This document shows positions 44,247-53,843 of a stretch of 64,000 nt of DNA, piece after piece. The position numbers and the translations under genes were made by a program. Origin of the DNA: Bacillus sp. NEB1478 (GTDB lineage Bacteria; Bacillota; Bacilli; Bacillales; Fictibacillaceae). The notes beneath the pieces are model-generated. The model worked only from the letters and a program-made list of their open reading frames with translations, was not told the DNA's origin and did no database searches. Each line of letters starts with the position of its first letter. Position 1 is the stretch's first letter. Location: the NCBI RefSeq assembly GCF_031582965.1, contig NZ_CP134049.1, positions 1,054,001-1,118,000 of the forward strand. Reading direction: 5' to 3'.

Positions 44247-45509
44247 CTACTGCAGTGCATGATAGGCGGCGTTTGTACCTGCAATATTCCCGGTAACAAA
44301 TGCAACTGTAATATTGTATCCACCCGTATAGCCATGAAGATCAAGTATCTCTCCGCAGAAGAATAAACCTTCTTGTTTCTTGGATGCCATCGTTTGAGGT
44401 GCGATTTCTTTAACAGATACGCCGCCACCTGTTACAAAGGCTTTCTCGATCGATAAAGTCCCGCTTACTTGAAAAGAAAACCCCTTCATGTGCTGAGTGA
44501 GCAGACGCAGCGCTTGCTTAGGAACTTGGTCTGCCGTCACATCCCCATCGATATTTGCTTGTTCAATTAAGAACAGCAGATATTTCTCAGGGAGCATACC
44601 TTTTAAAACGTTCTTTATCGCTTTTTTAGGTTCTTCTGTAATTCTTTTTTGTATAGCTGCGAGTAATATCTCTTCATGCTCATCTGGGAAAGAATCTATA
44701 CGCATTTCAATGGAAGGAACATTAAACTTTTTTAATGCTTTAACAACGTACTGACTGCAGCGAAGTGCAGCTGGTCCGGATACACCGAAATGCGTAAAAA
44801 TCATATCCATTTGATGTGCTTTTATTAATTTGCCTTTTGGATTCCAAACAGAAAGAGAAATGTTGCGCAATGAGATGCCTTGCAGCGTTTTTTGTTTTAT
44901 AAAAGTTTCGTTTGATGTAATAGGTACCTCTGTAGGATATAGGTCAGTTATCGTGTGGCCGGCTTTTTTCGCCCAAGCATATCCATCGCCTGTAGATCCA
45001 GTGTGAGGAACCGATTTTCCTCCTACAGCAATTACAACTGATTTTGTTTGAATTGTTTCGCCGGACTCTAGAACAATTTCATGAAGTTCATCATTAAAAT
45101 GAATCGTTTTAACAGGGGTATTTGTTCTAATCTGTACCCCAAGCTGTCTAATTTTCTGTAAAAGGACTGCAACAACGTCTGTTGCTTTATTCGATACAGG
45201 AAACATGCGACCATGATCTTCTTCTTTTAACTCGATTCCTAAATTCTCGAAAAATGAGATAATATCTTCATTATTAAATACAGAAAAAGCACTGTATAAA
45301 AATCGTCCATTGCCAGGAATGTGTTTAATGATTTCTTCTACTGGCAAACGGTTTGTCACATTGCAGCGGCCGCCGCCAGAGATAGCCAGTTTGCGGCCCA
45401 ACTTATCGCCTTTATCGATTAATAGGACGCGTGCCTTATTTTGTGCGGCACCCACACTGGCCATTAAACCTGAAGGACCTCCTCCAATGACAACGCAATC
45501 ATAAATCAT
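44247..45509 (-). CDS. ytfP: FAD/NAD(P)-dependent oxidoreductase YtfP (BaiN/HI0933 family)
   Basis: 420 residues, the same length as B. subtilis YtfP. FAD-binding [16 protein letters not shown] at the N-terminus, [16 protein letters not shown] typical of the HI0933/YhiN family, [19 protein letters not shown], and [15 protein letters not shown] near the end. A predicted flavoprotein reductase whose substrate is not known. The Met at 45509 begins the Rossmann fold directly; upstream in-frame sequence is not family-like. The 300 bases between this gene and murJ hold no gene. Confidence 0.9.
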   Translation of the reverse strand: MIYDCVVIGGGPSGLMASVGAAQNKARVLLIDKGDKLGRKLAISGGGRCNVTNRLPVEEIIKHIPGNGRFLYSAFSVFNNEDIISFFENLGIELKEEDHGRMFPVSNKATDVVAVLLQKIRQLGVQIRTNTPVKTIHFNDELHEIVLESGETIQTKSVVIAVGGKSVPHTGSTGDGYAWAKKAGHTITDLYPTEVPITSNETFIKQKTLQGISLRNISLSVWNPKGKLIKAHQMDMIFTHFGVSGPAALRCSQYVVKALKKFNVPSIEMRIDSFPDEHEEILLAAIQKRITEEPKKAIKNVLKGMLPEKYLLFLIEQANIDGDVTADQVPKQALRLLTQHMKGFSFQVSGTLSIEKAFVTGGGVSVKEIAPQTMASKKQEGLFFCGEILDLHGYTGGYNITVAFVTGNIAGTNAAYHALQ

Positions 45510-45810
45510 ACAGATCCCAACTTTCTTATCCATTCGCTTAAAAATCTTTCCATACAATAGCATAGGTTTCCAAAAAAGGCTATTAATTTCTAAGCTTGTT
45601 ACAATTCTTTTTCGTTTCGTTTGTAAGCAGGTAAAATACGTTACAAGAGCTTTTAATGTGATACAATACAAATAATGTTTTTACGCTTTAATAGAAGATA
45701 CCCGTTTGCCAGGATGCAGCTAGACTGACGGAAATGCTTGCCGGCAGACGAATTTTTTAAAAGGTTTTACACAGTATTTTCTTTAGGATTATAAGTAGGA
45801 GATGAACAGT

Positions 45811-47415
45811 TTGTCCCGATTACTTCGTGGAACATTGATCTTATCGGCCGCAACATTTTTTTCGAAATTTATCGGTCTGATCTTTGTTATTCCGTTTACC
45901 AATCTAGTAGGAGAACAAGGCATGGCATTATACGGTTATGCCTACATTCCATATACGATATTACTTAGTATTTCCACAATGGGGGTACCGCTAGCAGTTT
46001 CAAAATTTGTTTCAAAATATAATGCACTTGGAGATTATGCAACAGGGAGAAGGCTATTAAAATCAGGTCTTTTGATCATGACACTGACTGGATTCCTTGC
46101 CTTCGTTCTCTTATATATGCTTGCGCCAGTTCTCGCACATAATATTATCGGTAAATATGGCGAGCAAGGGAACACTGTCACTGACATTACATTAGTAATC
46201 AGAATGGTAAGTACCGCATTAATTATAGTACCGTCCATGAGTCTTATTCGCGGTTATTTCCAAGGTTTTCAATCGATGGGACCTACTGCTGTTTCACAAG
46301 TTGTAGAGCAGATAGTCCGTATTGTGTTTATTCTAGTAGGCAGTTACATTATTATGAATATTATGCATGGAAAAACAACGACTGCCGTAGCGATCGCTAC
46401 CTTTGCTGCAACACTAGGAGCCATTGCAGGCTTTATTGTTTTATTATGGTACTGGGCGAAGAGGAAGCCTCATTTGCAGAAAATGTACGACCAAAGCAAG
46501 AAAGCCGATGAAATCTCATTAAGCGATATTTACAAAGAGACGATCAAATATGCGATTCCGTTTGTCGCAGTAGGTCTAGCGATACCTCTTTATCAAATGG
46601 TTGACCAATTTACCATTGTTAATACGCTTAAAACGGTCTCTTATTCACAAACAGAAGCAGAATCTATTTATGCAATCATTACGCAGATCGCTCATAAGCT
46701 CGTAATGATTCCAGTTTCTCTAGCAACAGCGTTAGCATTAACGTTAATCCCTGTTATTACAAAATCATTTACCCAAAGCAATAAAGATGTCTTGCATAAA
46801 CAGATCACGCAAACCTTCCAAATGGTGCTGTTCTTAACAGCTCCAGCTGCGGTTGGACTTACCGTTCTTGCTTACCCGGCATATGGTGCTCTTTTCGGGA
46901 TGCCATCTATGGATACTGGCGGTTTTTACCTTCAATGGTATGCGCCAACTGCACTTTGGTTTGCGATGTTTACTGTAACAGCTGCAATTCTTCAAGGATT
47001 GAATCAGCAAAGGTTTGCTTTTATTAGTTTAAGCGCAGGTTTTCTGGCCAAGCTGCTTCTTAATAAACCGCTGCTTTTCTTATTTGGAGGAACTGGCTCT
47101 GTTATAGCAACTGATATCGGTTATACAATTTCAATTTTGTTTAATCTTTACATTATTAAAAAGTACAGTGGATTTTCATTTAAATGGGTATATAGAAGAA
47201 GCGTCCTCATCACTGTATTTTGTACAATCATGGCCTTAGCAGTTATAGGTATTATGGTGTTGCTTGGTGATTCAGAAACAAGGCTGCAAGCAATTATCAA
47301 ATTATCGGCCGGTATTGTAATGGGTGGAGCTGTTTATGGCTTTTTGAGTTACCAATCTGGATTACTAAACATCATATTGGGAGATCGGATACCGTTTCTA
47401 CGGAGAAAAAAATAA
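45811..47415 (+). CDS. murJ: Lipid II flippase MurJ (YtgP), MATE/MOP superfamily
   Basis: 534 residues, 14 predicted helices. N-terminus RLLRGTLILSAATFFSKFIG and GEQGMALYGYAYIPY, then SMSLIRGYFQGFQSMGPTAVSQVVEQIVR typical of the YtgP/Spore V B-like branch (segments GYFQGFQSM and QVVEQIVR). YtgP is a MurJ that flips lipid II in B. subtilis. The AGGAG abuts the ATG at 45802, so the TTG at 45811 (9-base spacing) is the preferred start. Membrane protein. Confidence 0.9.
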   Translation: MSRLLRGTLILSAATFFSKFIGLIFVIPFTNLVGEQGMALYGYAYIPYTILLSISTMGVPLAVSKFVSKYNALGDYATGRRLLKSGLLIMTLTGFLAFVLLYMLAPVLAHNIIGKYGEQGNTVTDITLVIRMVSTALIIVPSMSLIRGYFQGFQSMGPTAVSQVVEQIVRIVFILVGSYIIMNIMHGKTTTAVAIATFAATLGAIAGFIVLLWYWAKRKPHLQKMYDQSKKADEISLSDIYKETIKYAIPFVAVGLAIPLYQMVDQFTIVNTLKTVSYSQTEAESIYAIITQIAHKLVMIPVSLATALALTLIPVITKSFTQSNKDVLHKQITQTFQMVLFLTAPAAVGLTVLAYPAYGALFGMPSMDTGGFYLQWYAPTALWFAMFTVTAAILQGLNQQRFAFISLSAGFLAKLLLNKPLLFLFGGTGSVIATDIGYTISILFNLYIIKKYSGFSFKWVYRRSVLITVFCTIMALAVIGIMVLLGDSETRLQAIIKLSAGIVMGGAVYGFLSYQSGLLNIILGDRIPFLRRKK

Positions 47416-47423
47416 TTCATACA

Positions 47424-47454
47424 AAAAGAAGGCCTTCAAAAAGCCTTCTTTTCC
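47424..47454. terminator. Terminator between murJ and the DUF6884 gene
   Basis: AAAAGAAGGC pairs with GCCTTCTTTT around a 9-base loop; T run on both strands, so usable by both convergent genes. Confidence 0.85.
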
Positions 47455-47465
47455 CATTGAAAAAA

Positions 47466-47891
47466 TTACTTATTTTGTTCGTCATACCACTTCAGCTGAT
47501 TTCCAATACTATAGCCTTCTAAAGGCACTTCATATTGAAAACCTGCTTTTTCTAAACTTGGTTGAAGATGTTCGCGGTAAACCCAGCCGCCATGCAAGTA
47601 TATGATTGATTGTTCTGGTTTTACATGCTCTAGTAATTCAAGGATTACTTTCTCTGCCCATTCTCTTTTTTCAGAAGGGGAAAAATTTTTAATGGAAACA
47701 TTGTACGGTTCGATATGCTGATCTTTTTTAAGAAGACCTTCTTTAGCACTATAAAAGTAAAAGTCATCATAATGGCTTTGTGCATATTGAACCGATTTAA
47801 TAAATAATGGACTTATGTATAAATCAATCGCTGCCGAAGGTTTTAATGCTTTTTTTCGTGCAGTTGCAAGAAGACCAATTTTCCTTTTCAT
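47466..47891 (-). CDS. DUF6884-type protein (141 residues)
   Basis: Reads KIGLLATARKKALKPSAAID, then FYFYSAKEGLLKKDQHIEPY and IIYLHGGWVYREHLQP. The SAKxGL...EPY signature belongs to the DUF6884 group of small alpha/beta proteins found in many bacteria, sometimes near DNA-modification genes. Here it stands alone and no such genes are near. Molecular function not known. ATG 47891 has AGGAGGAAT. Confidence 0.8.
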   Translation of the reverse strand: MKRKIGLLATARKKALKPSAAIDLYISPLFIKSVQYAQSHYDDFYFYSAKEGLLKKDQHIEPYNVSIKNFSPSEKREWAEKVILELLEHVKPEQSIIYLHGGWVYREHLQPSLEKAGFQYEVPLEGYSIGNQLKWYDEQNK

Positions 47892-47992
47892 TCCAATTCC
47901 TCCTATAGTACTAAATTACCCCGTTTTATACAAATTAAATCAATTTTTTTACAATAATATAGGAAAAATAGATTATAAAGGTGGAAACAAAA

Positions 47993-48721
47993 ATGCGTAT
48001 CGATAAATGGCTGGCTAATACAGGTTATGGAAGCAGAAAAGAAGTGAAACAGCTCCTCAAATCAGGTGCTGTTACAGTAAATGGAGATGTTGTTAAAGAT
48101 CCGAAGACACAAGCAAACCCAGATGCAGATGAAGTTGAAGTATATGGCGAAAAAGCAGTCTATCGAGAGTTTGTTTATTTAATGATGAATAAGCCTCAAG
48201 GTGTAATTTCTGCTACAGAAGACTCACGTCATAAAACAGTTATTGATTTGTTAGAACTCGAACTACTGGCTTTTGAACCGTTTCCGGTAGGAAGATTGGA
48301 CAAAGATACAGAAGGTCTTTTAGTTTTAACAAATGATGGGCAGCTTTCACATATGTTACTATCACCCAAAAAACATGTGCCAAAAACCTATTTTGCAAAA
48401 ATAAATGGTTCAGTACCAGTTTCAGCATTTGATAAATTTAAAGCAGGGATCGAATTAGAAGATGGATATGTAACAAAACCAGCAAAGCTTGAAATTATTA
48501 AAGATAATAGTGAGGAATCGGAAATATTATTGACGATTACTGAAGGTAAGTTCCATCAAGTAAAAAGAATGTTTGATGCAGTTGACCGAACTGTAGTCTA
48601 TCTTCAAAGACTTCAAATGGGAAATTTGAAACTAGACGAATCATTGCCACTAGGATCGTATAGAGAGCTTTCAGAAGAAGAACTCGATTTATTATGTGAA
48701 AAAGAAGATGTTTTTGAATAA
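47993..48721 (+). CDS. RsuA-family pseudouridine synthase
   Basis: 242 residues. An S4 RNA-binding domain at 1-60 (MRIDKWLANTGYGSRKEVKQ) and a pseudouridine synthase domain with PVGRLDKDTEGLLVLTNDG (catalytic Asp in GRLDKDTEG) at about 95-113, then EGKFHQVKRMF. Predicted to modify 16S rRNA (U516 in E. coli), like B. subtilis YtzG. ATG 47993 is 8 bases after AAAGGTGG. Confidence 0.93.
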   Translation: MRIDKWLANTGYGSRKEVKQLLKSGAVTVNGDVVKDPKTQANPDADEVEVYGEKAVYREFVYLMMNKPQGVISATEDSRHKTVIDLLELELLAFEPFPVGRLDKDTEGLLVLTNDGQLSHMLLSPKKHVPKTYFAKINGSVPVSAFDKFKAGIELEDGYVTKPAKLEIIKDNSEESEILLTITEGKFHQVKRMFDAVDRTVVYLQRLQMGNLKLDESLPLGSYRELSEEELDLLCEKEDVFE

Positions 48722-48762
48722 TCTATAAGGGGTATCTTCCAATAAAAAGGAGATGAATCCCT

Positions 48763-49386
48763 ATGATGGTATATGCTAATAAATTGATTGGGACGAAAGC
48801 TGAACATGATGCTGCTCCGTTAAATGATCATATAGTAAACGATATCTTATTTAACAAGTATGACCATCGGTTATGCTATTTTACTTATTCCGAGGATCAT
48901 GATGAACATAAGTTTAGCCGCGGTGATGATCATATTGAAACTGTAGTTGCCGCTACTTCAGGTATCAATTCACATAACACACCATTAACCGGGGGAAGCT
49001 TTTCAGAAACTGAAGTACGATCTCCGAAAGAAACGTTTTTCATCCCATGGAATCAAATTGTGGATATGAATGAAGAAAAAATCGTGTTTAAAGGAAATGA
49101 ACGCCAAATCAATGAACCCGTAGAATGTTATTCTTTTAAGGCAATTAAAAATTGGTCGGTTATTGATCAAAACAATGAAAAAATCGGTAAGATTAAGGAT
49201 CTTGTTATGGATGCAAATACTCAGCAAGTAATGGGTTTTATGTTATCTGAAGGTTTTTGGAAGAGTTTATTAGGGCAGGATGAAAAGTTCATGCCGATCA
49301 TAGGAAGTCCGGACTGGAAAACTCAAGAGTGGAAAATTGAACAAACTCCTGAAGTTTTATTAAGAAATAGTCCTGAAGAATTATAA
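48763..49386 (+). CDS. PRC-barrel domain protein
   Basis: 207 residues. Two PRC-barrel-like halves: residues 1-105 (ANKLIGTKAEHDAAPLNDHI ... FIPWNQIVDMNEEKIVF) and residues 125-200 (AIKNWSVIDQNNEKIGKIKD ... VMGFMLSEGFWKSLL). Proteins of this kind occur in Bacillus and are linked with general stress or photosynthetic-type PRC folds, but function is not settled. AAGGAG precedes the ATG. A terminator follows. Confidence 0.85.
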   Translation: MMVYANKLIGTKAEHDAAPLNDHIVNDILFNKYDHRLCYFTYSEDHDEHKFSRGDDHIETVVAATSGINSHNTPLTGGSFSETEVRSPKETFFIPWNQIVDMNEEKIVFKGNERQINEPVECYSFKAIKNWSVIDQNNEKIGKIKDLVMDANTQQVMGFMLSEGFWKSLLGQDEKFMPIIGSPDWKTQEWKIEQTPEVLLRNSPEEL

Positions 49387-49436
49387 ACGAATTCTGAACG
49401 ATGGAAATTGAATTGACTTTAAACTCCAACAAAAAT

Positions 49437-49477
49437 AAAACCGTTTTTCTACCTCCAAAGTAGAAAAGCGGTTTTTT
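49437..49477. terminator. Terminator between the PRC-barrel gene and ytzE
   Basis: AAAACCG-TTTTCTAC pairs with GTAGAAAA-GCGGTTTT around a 7-base loop, followed by TT and A/T-rich sequence; it can serve both convergent genes. Confidence 0.85.
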
Positions 49478-49495
49478 AAAATTATTTTATTTTCA

Positions 49496-49714
49496 TCATG
49501 ATACTTTAACTTTTTTCCTCGTGACTTCCCACATTCCGCGGGCAGGGCTGGTTACTAAATTGTTATAAGAAAGTACATTTAGATCTCTCTGTATCGTACG
49601 CTGTGTTGTTCCAAATTCTTCAACTAGTTCTCGTGTTGTAACAGTTCCTTTTTTTCGTATAAACAAATACAGGGCTTTCACACGATTCAACATTCTGTCA
49701 GTTGAAGGACTCAA
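49496..49714 (-). CDS. ytzE: DeoR-type small HTH protein YtzE
   Basis: 72 residues consisting only of a DeoR-type winged helix: RVKALYLFIRKKGTVTTREL, then VEEFGTTQRTIQRDLNVLSY and NNLVTSPARGMWEVT. There is no sensor domain. TTG 49714 follows AAGGAG. A promoter and terminator unit lies 120-320 bases upstream on the same strand, so a leader-type control is possible. Targets unknown. Confidence 0.85.
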   Translation of the reverse strand: MSPSTDRMLNRVKALYLFIRKKGTVTTRELVEEFGTTQRTIQRDLNVLSYNNLVTSPARGMWEVTRKKVKVS

Positions 49715-49835
49715 AAAACCACTCCTTGTATAAATTTAGTTGTTATCATTTATATGATATCAATTAAAAGTTAATGAAGTATGAACGTTTGATTACAATC
49801 TTTTTTTAATTTTATGACTATTGCTTTTTTTATAA

Positions 49836-50003
49836 TAAAAAGCGAAGATCCATATTGGTTCTTCGCTGCGTAAGCCAGTCTATTATGTCTAAATGAAAGT
49901 ATGCCAGTGCGGGCTATGCAGCAAAACCTACGTAACGAACATATTATCCTTTATGGAAAGGAAAATTGTCAGTACAGGTAACAAACCACACCCCCCTATT
50001 TAC
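49836..50003 (-). ncRNA. Candidate small RNA or leader transcript upstream of ytzE
   Basis: A minus-strand unit with a promoter (TATAAT at 50015-50010) and an intrinsic terminator (GCGAAGAACC pairs with GGATCTTCGC, nine of ten, loop AATAT, then TTTTTATT). The length is about 165 nt. The 5' end carries AGGGGGGTG. Only very short reading frames (up to 18 codons) are present, none convincing. It matches no RNA family that I recognise. Evidence for transcription is strong in sequence; function is unknown. Confidence 0.65.
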
Positions 50004-50009
50004 GTCTAT

Positions 50010-50037
50010 ATTATACACGGAAATTGAAAAAAGTCAA
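50010..50037 (-). promoter_or_regulatory. SigA promoter for the minus-strand RNA
   Basis: On the minus strand TTGACT (50037-50032), 16 bases, then TATAAT (50015-50010). A near-consensus promoter with no coding gene immediately downstream. Confidence 0.78.
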
Positions 50038-50135
50038 TCTATTTTCATTTCCAATCTTTTCTAAACAACTTCACAAATTAACGATGATTTGAGTTACAAT
50101 GTAACTTAGAAAACATGCAGGATGGGGTGGGAGCT

Positions 50136-51152
50136 GTGTTTATTCTTCGGAAAGTTTTCGGGAAAATATTCGTGTTAGACAAGCTTGGTATTTTTACTTT
50201 TGCGTTTTTTATCGTTATTTTTTCATCGATTATTATGCGTCTCTTAGAACCGAAAACATTTCCAGGATGGTTTGATGCTCTATGGTATGTGATGACTACT
50301 GTAACAACTGTAGGCTATGGTGATTATTACCCCGTCACTATCACAGGCAGAATTTATGCTATTTTCATCTTTTTAATCGGTATCGGCATTGCGGGATTAG
50401 CTATTGGAAAATTAGTTGAATCACTAGGTGCACATCGTAAACGCAGGGAGGAAGGCAGGTTGGATTTTAAAGGGAGAAATCATTTTGTTATTATAGGATG
50501 GTCTGAAAAAGCGAGGTATGCGATCTCGGAGATACTTGAAACACATCCTGAGTTATATATTGTTCTCATTGATAATTTGCCTTCAGCACCGATTACCCAT
50601 AAACATGTTCACTACATACAAGGAGATCCTTCTACAGAAATGGTATTAATACAAGCTAATATTAAAGAAGCCAAATCTGTTTTAGTTTTTTCAGATGATT
50701 CGATCCAAGATGCTGCACTTACGGATGGAAAAACGCTGCTGATCGTGACCTCTGTTGAAAGACTGACTCCTCACATCCATAGTACCGTTGAAATCAAAAA
50801 AGAAGAGCATATTAAGAATTTCAGACATGCTAAGGTAGATGAATTTGTACTCAGTCATGAAACTGTTTCTCGAATGGCTGTACGGTCAGCATTTTCAAAA
50901 GGAATTACGGATATATATTCTCAGCTGCTCTCTCATAAACATGGAGAAAATTTGTTTGAAGTAAGAAAGAGAAAAGAGTGGAAAACTTACAAAGACGCAT
51001 TTGAAGGGCTTTTAAGAGAAGGGGCAACATTAATTGCAGACGGTAATGATCTTGGCATCAATAAAAAATTAGATGAATCCATTCGTGACGATGCAAGGTT
51101 GTATATCATTTGCAGAAAAGAAGTATATGATTCTCTCCTAGCCCAGGTTTAA
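50136..51152 (+). CDS. Two-TM potassium channel with RCK domain (YugO-like)
   Basis: 338 residues. Helix M1 is at about 13-35 (LGIFTFAFFIVIFSSIIMRL), the pore with filter TTVGYGD at about 65-71, M2 at about 80-100 (IYAIFIFLIGIGIAGLAIGK). A TrkA_N-type RCK domain follows from about 118 (HFVIIGWSEKARYAISEILE; nucleotide motif GWSEKA instead of GxGxxG). B. subtilis YugO is the same architecture and carries electrical signals in biofilms. GTG 50136 is preferred; an ATG at 50115 lies before the GGGTGGGAG site. Confidence 0.9.
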   Translation: MFILRKVFGKIFVLDKLGIFTFAFFIVIFSSIIMRLLEPKTFPGWFDALWYVMTTVTTVGYGDYYPVTITGRIYAIFIFLIGIGIAGLAIGKLVESLGAHRKRREEGRLDFKGRNHFVIIGWSEKARYAISEILETHPELYIVLIDNLPSAPITHKHVHYIQGDPSTEMVLIQANIKEAKSVLVFSDDSIQDAALTDGKTLLIVTSVERLTPHIHSTVEIKKEEHIKNFRHAKVDEFVLSHETVSRMAVRSAFSKGITDIYSQLLSHKHGENLFEVRKRKEWKTYKDAFEGLLREGATLIADGNDLGINKKLDESIRDDARLYIICRKEVYDSLLAQV

Positions 51153-51174
51153 CAGAAAGAAAGGATGTTGAATC

Positions 51175-52581
51175 ATGACAAACATAAATTGGACAGAAGA
51201 AGTAGCGAAAAGAAAAAATGAATTATTGGAAGATACAAAGGGTTTATTGCAAATTCCGAGCATATTGAATGAAGCTGAAAGGAAAGAAGGAGCTCCTTTT
51301 GGTTCGGAAATTGAAAGAGCACTCTTGTACATGCTTAAACTTGGAAAAGAAAGCAGCATGGAAGTAAAAAATTCAGATGGTTATGCTGGTCATTTAGAGA
51401 TTGGAAAAGGTGATGAGCTTCTCGGGATTCTTTGCCATGTCGATGTCGTACCTGCAGGAGAAGGCTGGTCTGTTGAGCCATTTGGCGGAGAAATTAAAGA
51501 CGGTAAAATCTTTGCTAGAGGAGCAATAGACGATAAGGGTCCTACGATGGCGGCTTTTTATGCGATGAAAATTATTCAGGAATTAAAATTACCTTTATCA
51601 AAAAGAGTTCGAATGATAATCGGCTGTGATGAGGAAAGCAATTGGGAATGTGTTAGACATTATTTCAAAAACGAAGAAATGCCTGACTTTGGATTTGCTC
51701 CTGATGCAGATTTTCCGATAATAAATGCGGAAAAAGGAATTTTTGATGTGGAATTTAAAATAGATGCTCAAAAAGCAGAGTCGGAAGAAGGACTTCATCT
51801 CGTGTCCTTTCAGTCAGGTCAGCGCTTAAATATGGTACCTGATAGAGCTATTGCGAAAATAACGGGCAGTTCTATAATAGAGGCAGAAGAAAAGTTTAAG
51901 AAATATTCGGAGACAAAAGATCTTAGCTTTGAAACTTCGATAGAAAGTAATGTGCTTAGCTTAAAAGTAGAGGGGAAATCAGCACATGGAAGTACCCCAG
52001 AAGTTGGTGTAAATGCTGGATTGAAGTTAGCAGAGTTTTTGAATGGTCTTTCTTTTAATGGTTCTGATCATACATTTTTAAATCTGCTTTCAGATGTTAG
52101 CGGTGAATTTACTGGTGAGAAAATCGGCATTGCTGCAAAAGATGAAGCTAGCGGCAGTTTAACCGTAAATGTTGGTGTTATGAAATATAATGATTCTGAA
52201 TGCGGCACGGTAGGCATGAACATCCGCTATCCCGTTACACATAGGAGCGAGAAGATTGAAACCAGCCTTACTGATCGGGCAGCTCAAGATAACTGGTCGC
52301 TGAAAGTAATCGAGAATAATCCTCCAAACTATGTGGATGAAAATCATCCGCTTATTAAAACTCTTCAAAAAGTGTATGAAGATCAAACAGGCGAGCCCGG
52401 AGAATTAATCGCCATTGGCGGAGGTACATATGCTCGTTCACTTCACACAGGTGTTGCGTTTGGTGCTTTGTTCCCGGGTCGTGAAGATGTTGCTCATCAA
52501 AAAGATGAGTATATGTATGTGGACGATTTATTAAGAGCTGCTGCTATATATGCTCAAGCTATTTATGAACTAGCAAAATAA
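51175..52581 (+). CDS. pepV: Dipeptidase PepV-type (YtjP), M20 family
   Basis: 468 residues. M20 metallopeptidase: HVDVVPAGEGW (zinc His and active Asp), GAIDDKGPTMAAFYAM (bridging Asp), CDEESNWE (catalytic and zinc Glu) and DADFPI, with the last zinc His near AFGALFPGREDVAHQ. Lid-domain insertion in the middle as in PepV. Cleaves dipeptides in the cytoplasm. AGAAAGGATG precedes the ATG. Followed after 28 bases by an MFS gene, probably one operon. Confidence 0.93.
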   Translation: MTNINWTEEVAKRKNELLEDTKGLLQIPSILNEAERKEGAPFGSEIERALLYMLKLGKESSMEVKNSDGYAGHLEIGKGDELLGILCHVDVVPAGEGWSVEPFGGEIKDGKIFARGAIDDKGPTMAAFYAMKIIQELKLPLSKRVRMIIGCDEESNWECVRHYFKNEEMPDFGFAPDADFPIINAEKGIFDVEFKIDAQKAESEEGLHLVSFQSGQRLNMVPDRAIAKITGSSIIEAEEKFKKYSETKDLSFETSIESNVLSLKVEGKSAHGSTPEVGVNAGLKLAEFLNGLSFNGSDHTFLNLLSDVSGEFTGEKIGIAAKDEASGSLTVNVGVMKYNDSECGTVGMNIRYPVTHRSEKIETSLTDRAAQDNWSLKVIENNPPNYVDENHPLIKTLQKVYEDQTGEPGELIAIGGGTYARSLHTGVAFGALFPGREDVAHQKDEYMYVDDLLRAAAIYAQAIYELAK

Positions 52582-52609
52582 GGAGAAGAAAGAGAAGAGG
52601 GACAGCATC

Positions 52610-53791
52610 ATGGAGAAAACATTTGACCAAACCTCCTTTAGTTTAAAAGGTTTTTATTTGTTTTGCTTTTTTGGTATAGGTAGCTTATTCCCATTATTAG
52701 GCGTTTATTTTAAAGAGGAAGTTGGTCTCACTGGAACAGAGATTGGAACTTTGATGTCAATCAGTCCGGTAGTGATGATTTTTGCCCAGCCTATGTGGGG
52801 TATAATTACAGATTACTCCAGACGACCTAGGGCCGTATTGAGTTTTTGTTTACTAGCAACAGCCACTATTGGGTATAGTATTATCCTTCTGAATTCTTAT
52901 TTGTGGCTTTTGCTTTTGTTAATTCTGTTCTCTTTTATTCAAAGCGCTCTTATACCGGTTTCTGACAGTATATTGCTTAATTATGTGCAAAAAGAAAACA
53001 AGCAATATGGAAATTATAGACTTTTTGGTGCCATAGGATTTGCGATAGCGGTCTATATTGCAGGAAGACTTGCTGAAATTCATGGTGTCCAAGTCATTTT
53101 TTATCTTTTTTCAGGTGTATTGATCCTTTGCGTAGGATTTGTATTCAATATGCCTAAAGAGAATCAATCATTAAAAACAGACTTGCGTAAGGGAATAAGA
53201 CAGCTTGCAAAAATGCCTTCATTCATCGTTTTTCTTTCAGCAACATTCCTGGTTTTTGGTCCGATTTTTGCAAATAACTTCTATTTTGGATTTTATATTC
53301 AAGAATCTGGCGGAACGTTAGCAGGGGTTGGTCTAGCCTTTTTATTAGCTGCAGGAAGCGAAGCGCCATTCATGAAATTTGCTGGCCTTACAATAAAGAA
53401 ATGGGGAATGATGCCGATCATGATGTTTGCTGCGACGGTTTCGGCTATCCGATGGACCTTTTATTTCTTTGAGCCGTCATTTACGGTTGTTCTAGCAACA
53501 ACGATCGTACAAGGATTTTCGGTAGGACTGTTCATTCCTGCTGCTATGGAGTATGTACGGATATACACACCCAGTGAAGTGAGAGCAACAGCAGTATCTT
53601 TGTATACTGCAGTAGGTAATGGTTTAGGTTCATGGTTTTGTACGTTTATTGGCGGTGCTATTTTTGATAAATACTCTATCTATTATACGTATCTATTCTT
53701 CGGTGCACTAACAATCGCAGGACTCTTTATGGTCATGGTTTTATCACGAATGGAAAACAAAGAGCATCTATTAGCAGAACGAACGATATAA
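52610..53791 (+). CDS. MFS transporter, LacY/3-phenylpropionate-like branch
   Basis: 393 residues, 12 helices. N-terminus SLKGFYLFCFFGIGSLFPLL, motif A-like GIITDYSRRPR, then YGNYRLFGAIGFAIAVYIAG (the YxxYRxWGxxGF signature of the MFS_1_like group, as in YwbF and nucleoside or sugar symporters). Substrate not known. In an operon with pepV, so a peptide or amino-acid-derived substrate is possible (inference). Confidence 0.87.
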   Translation: MEKTFDQTSFSLKGFYLFCFFGIGSLFPLLGVYFKEEVGLTGTEIGTLMSISPVVMIFAQPMWGIITDYSRRPRAVLSFCLLATATIGYSIILLNSYLWLLLLLILFSFIQSALIPVSDSILLNYVQKENKQYGNYRLFGAIGFAIAVYIAGRLAEIHGVQVIFYLFSGVLILCVGFVFNMPKENQSLKTDLRKGIRQLAKMPSFIVFLSATFLVFGPIFANNFYFGFYIQESGGTLAGVGLAFLLAAGSEAPFMKFAGLTIKKWGMMPIMMFAATVSAIRWTFYFFEPSFTVVLATTIVQGFSVGLFIPAAMEYVRIYTPSEVRATAVSLYTAVGNGLGSWFCTFIGGAIFDKYSIYYTYLFFGALTIAGLFMVMVLSRMENKEHLLAERTI

Positions 53792-53829
53792 AAACATCCC
53801 GGGGCACCTGCTCCGGGATGTTTTTTTTG
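53792..53829 (+). terminator. pepV-MFS operon terminator
   Basis: AACATCCCGG-G pairs with CCGGGATGTT around a GCACCTGC-type loop, then TTTTTTT. Confidence 0.9.
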
Positions 53830-53843
53830 AATGTCGGCATTTA

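Noticed and set aside
49815-49874. Plus-strand 19-codon frame as a possible type I toxin
   Set aside because: The peptide is short, has no ribosome site, and its frame runs through the terminator hairpin of the minus-strand RNA.
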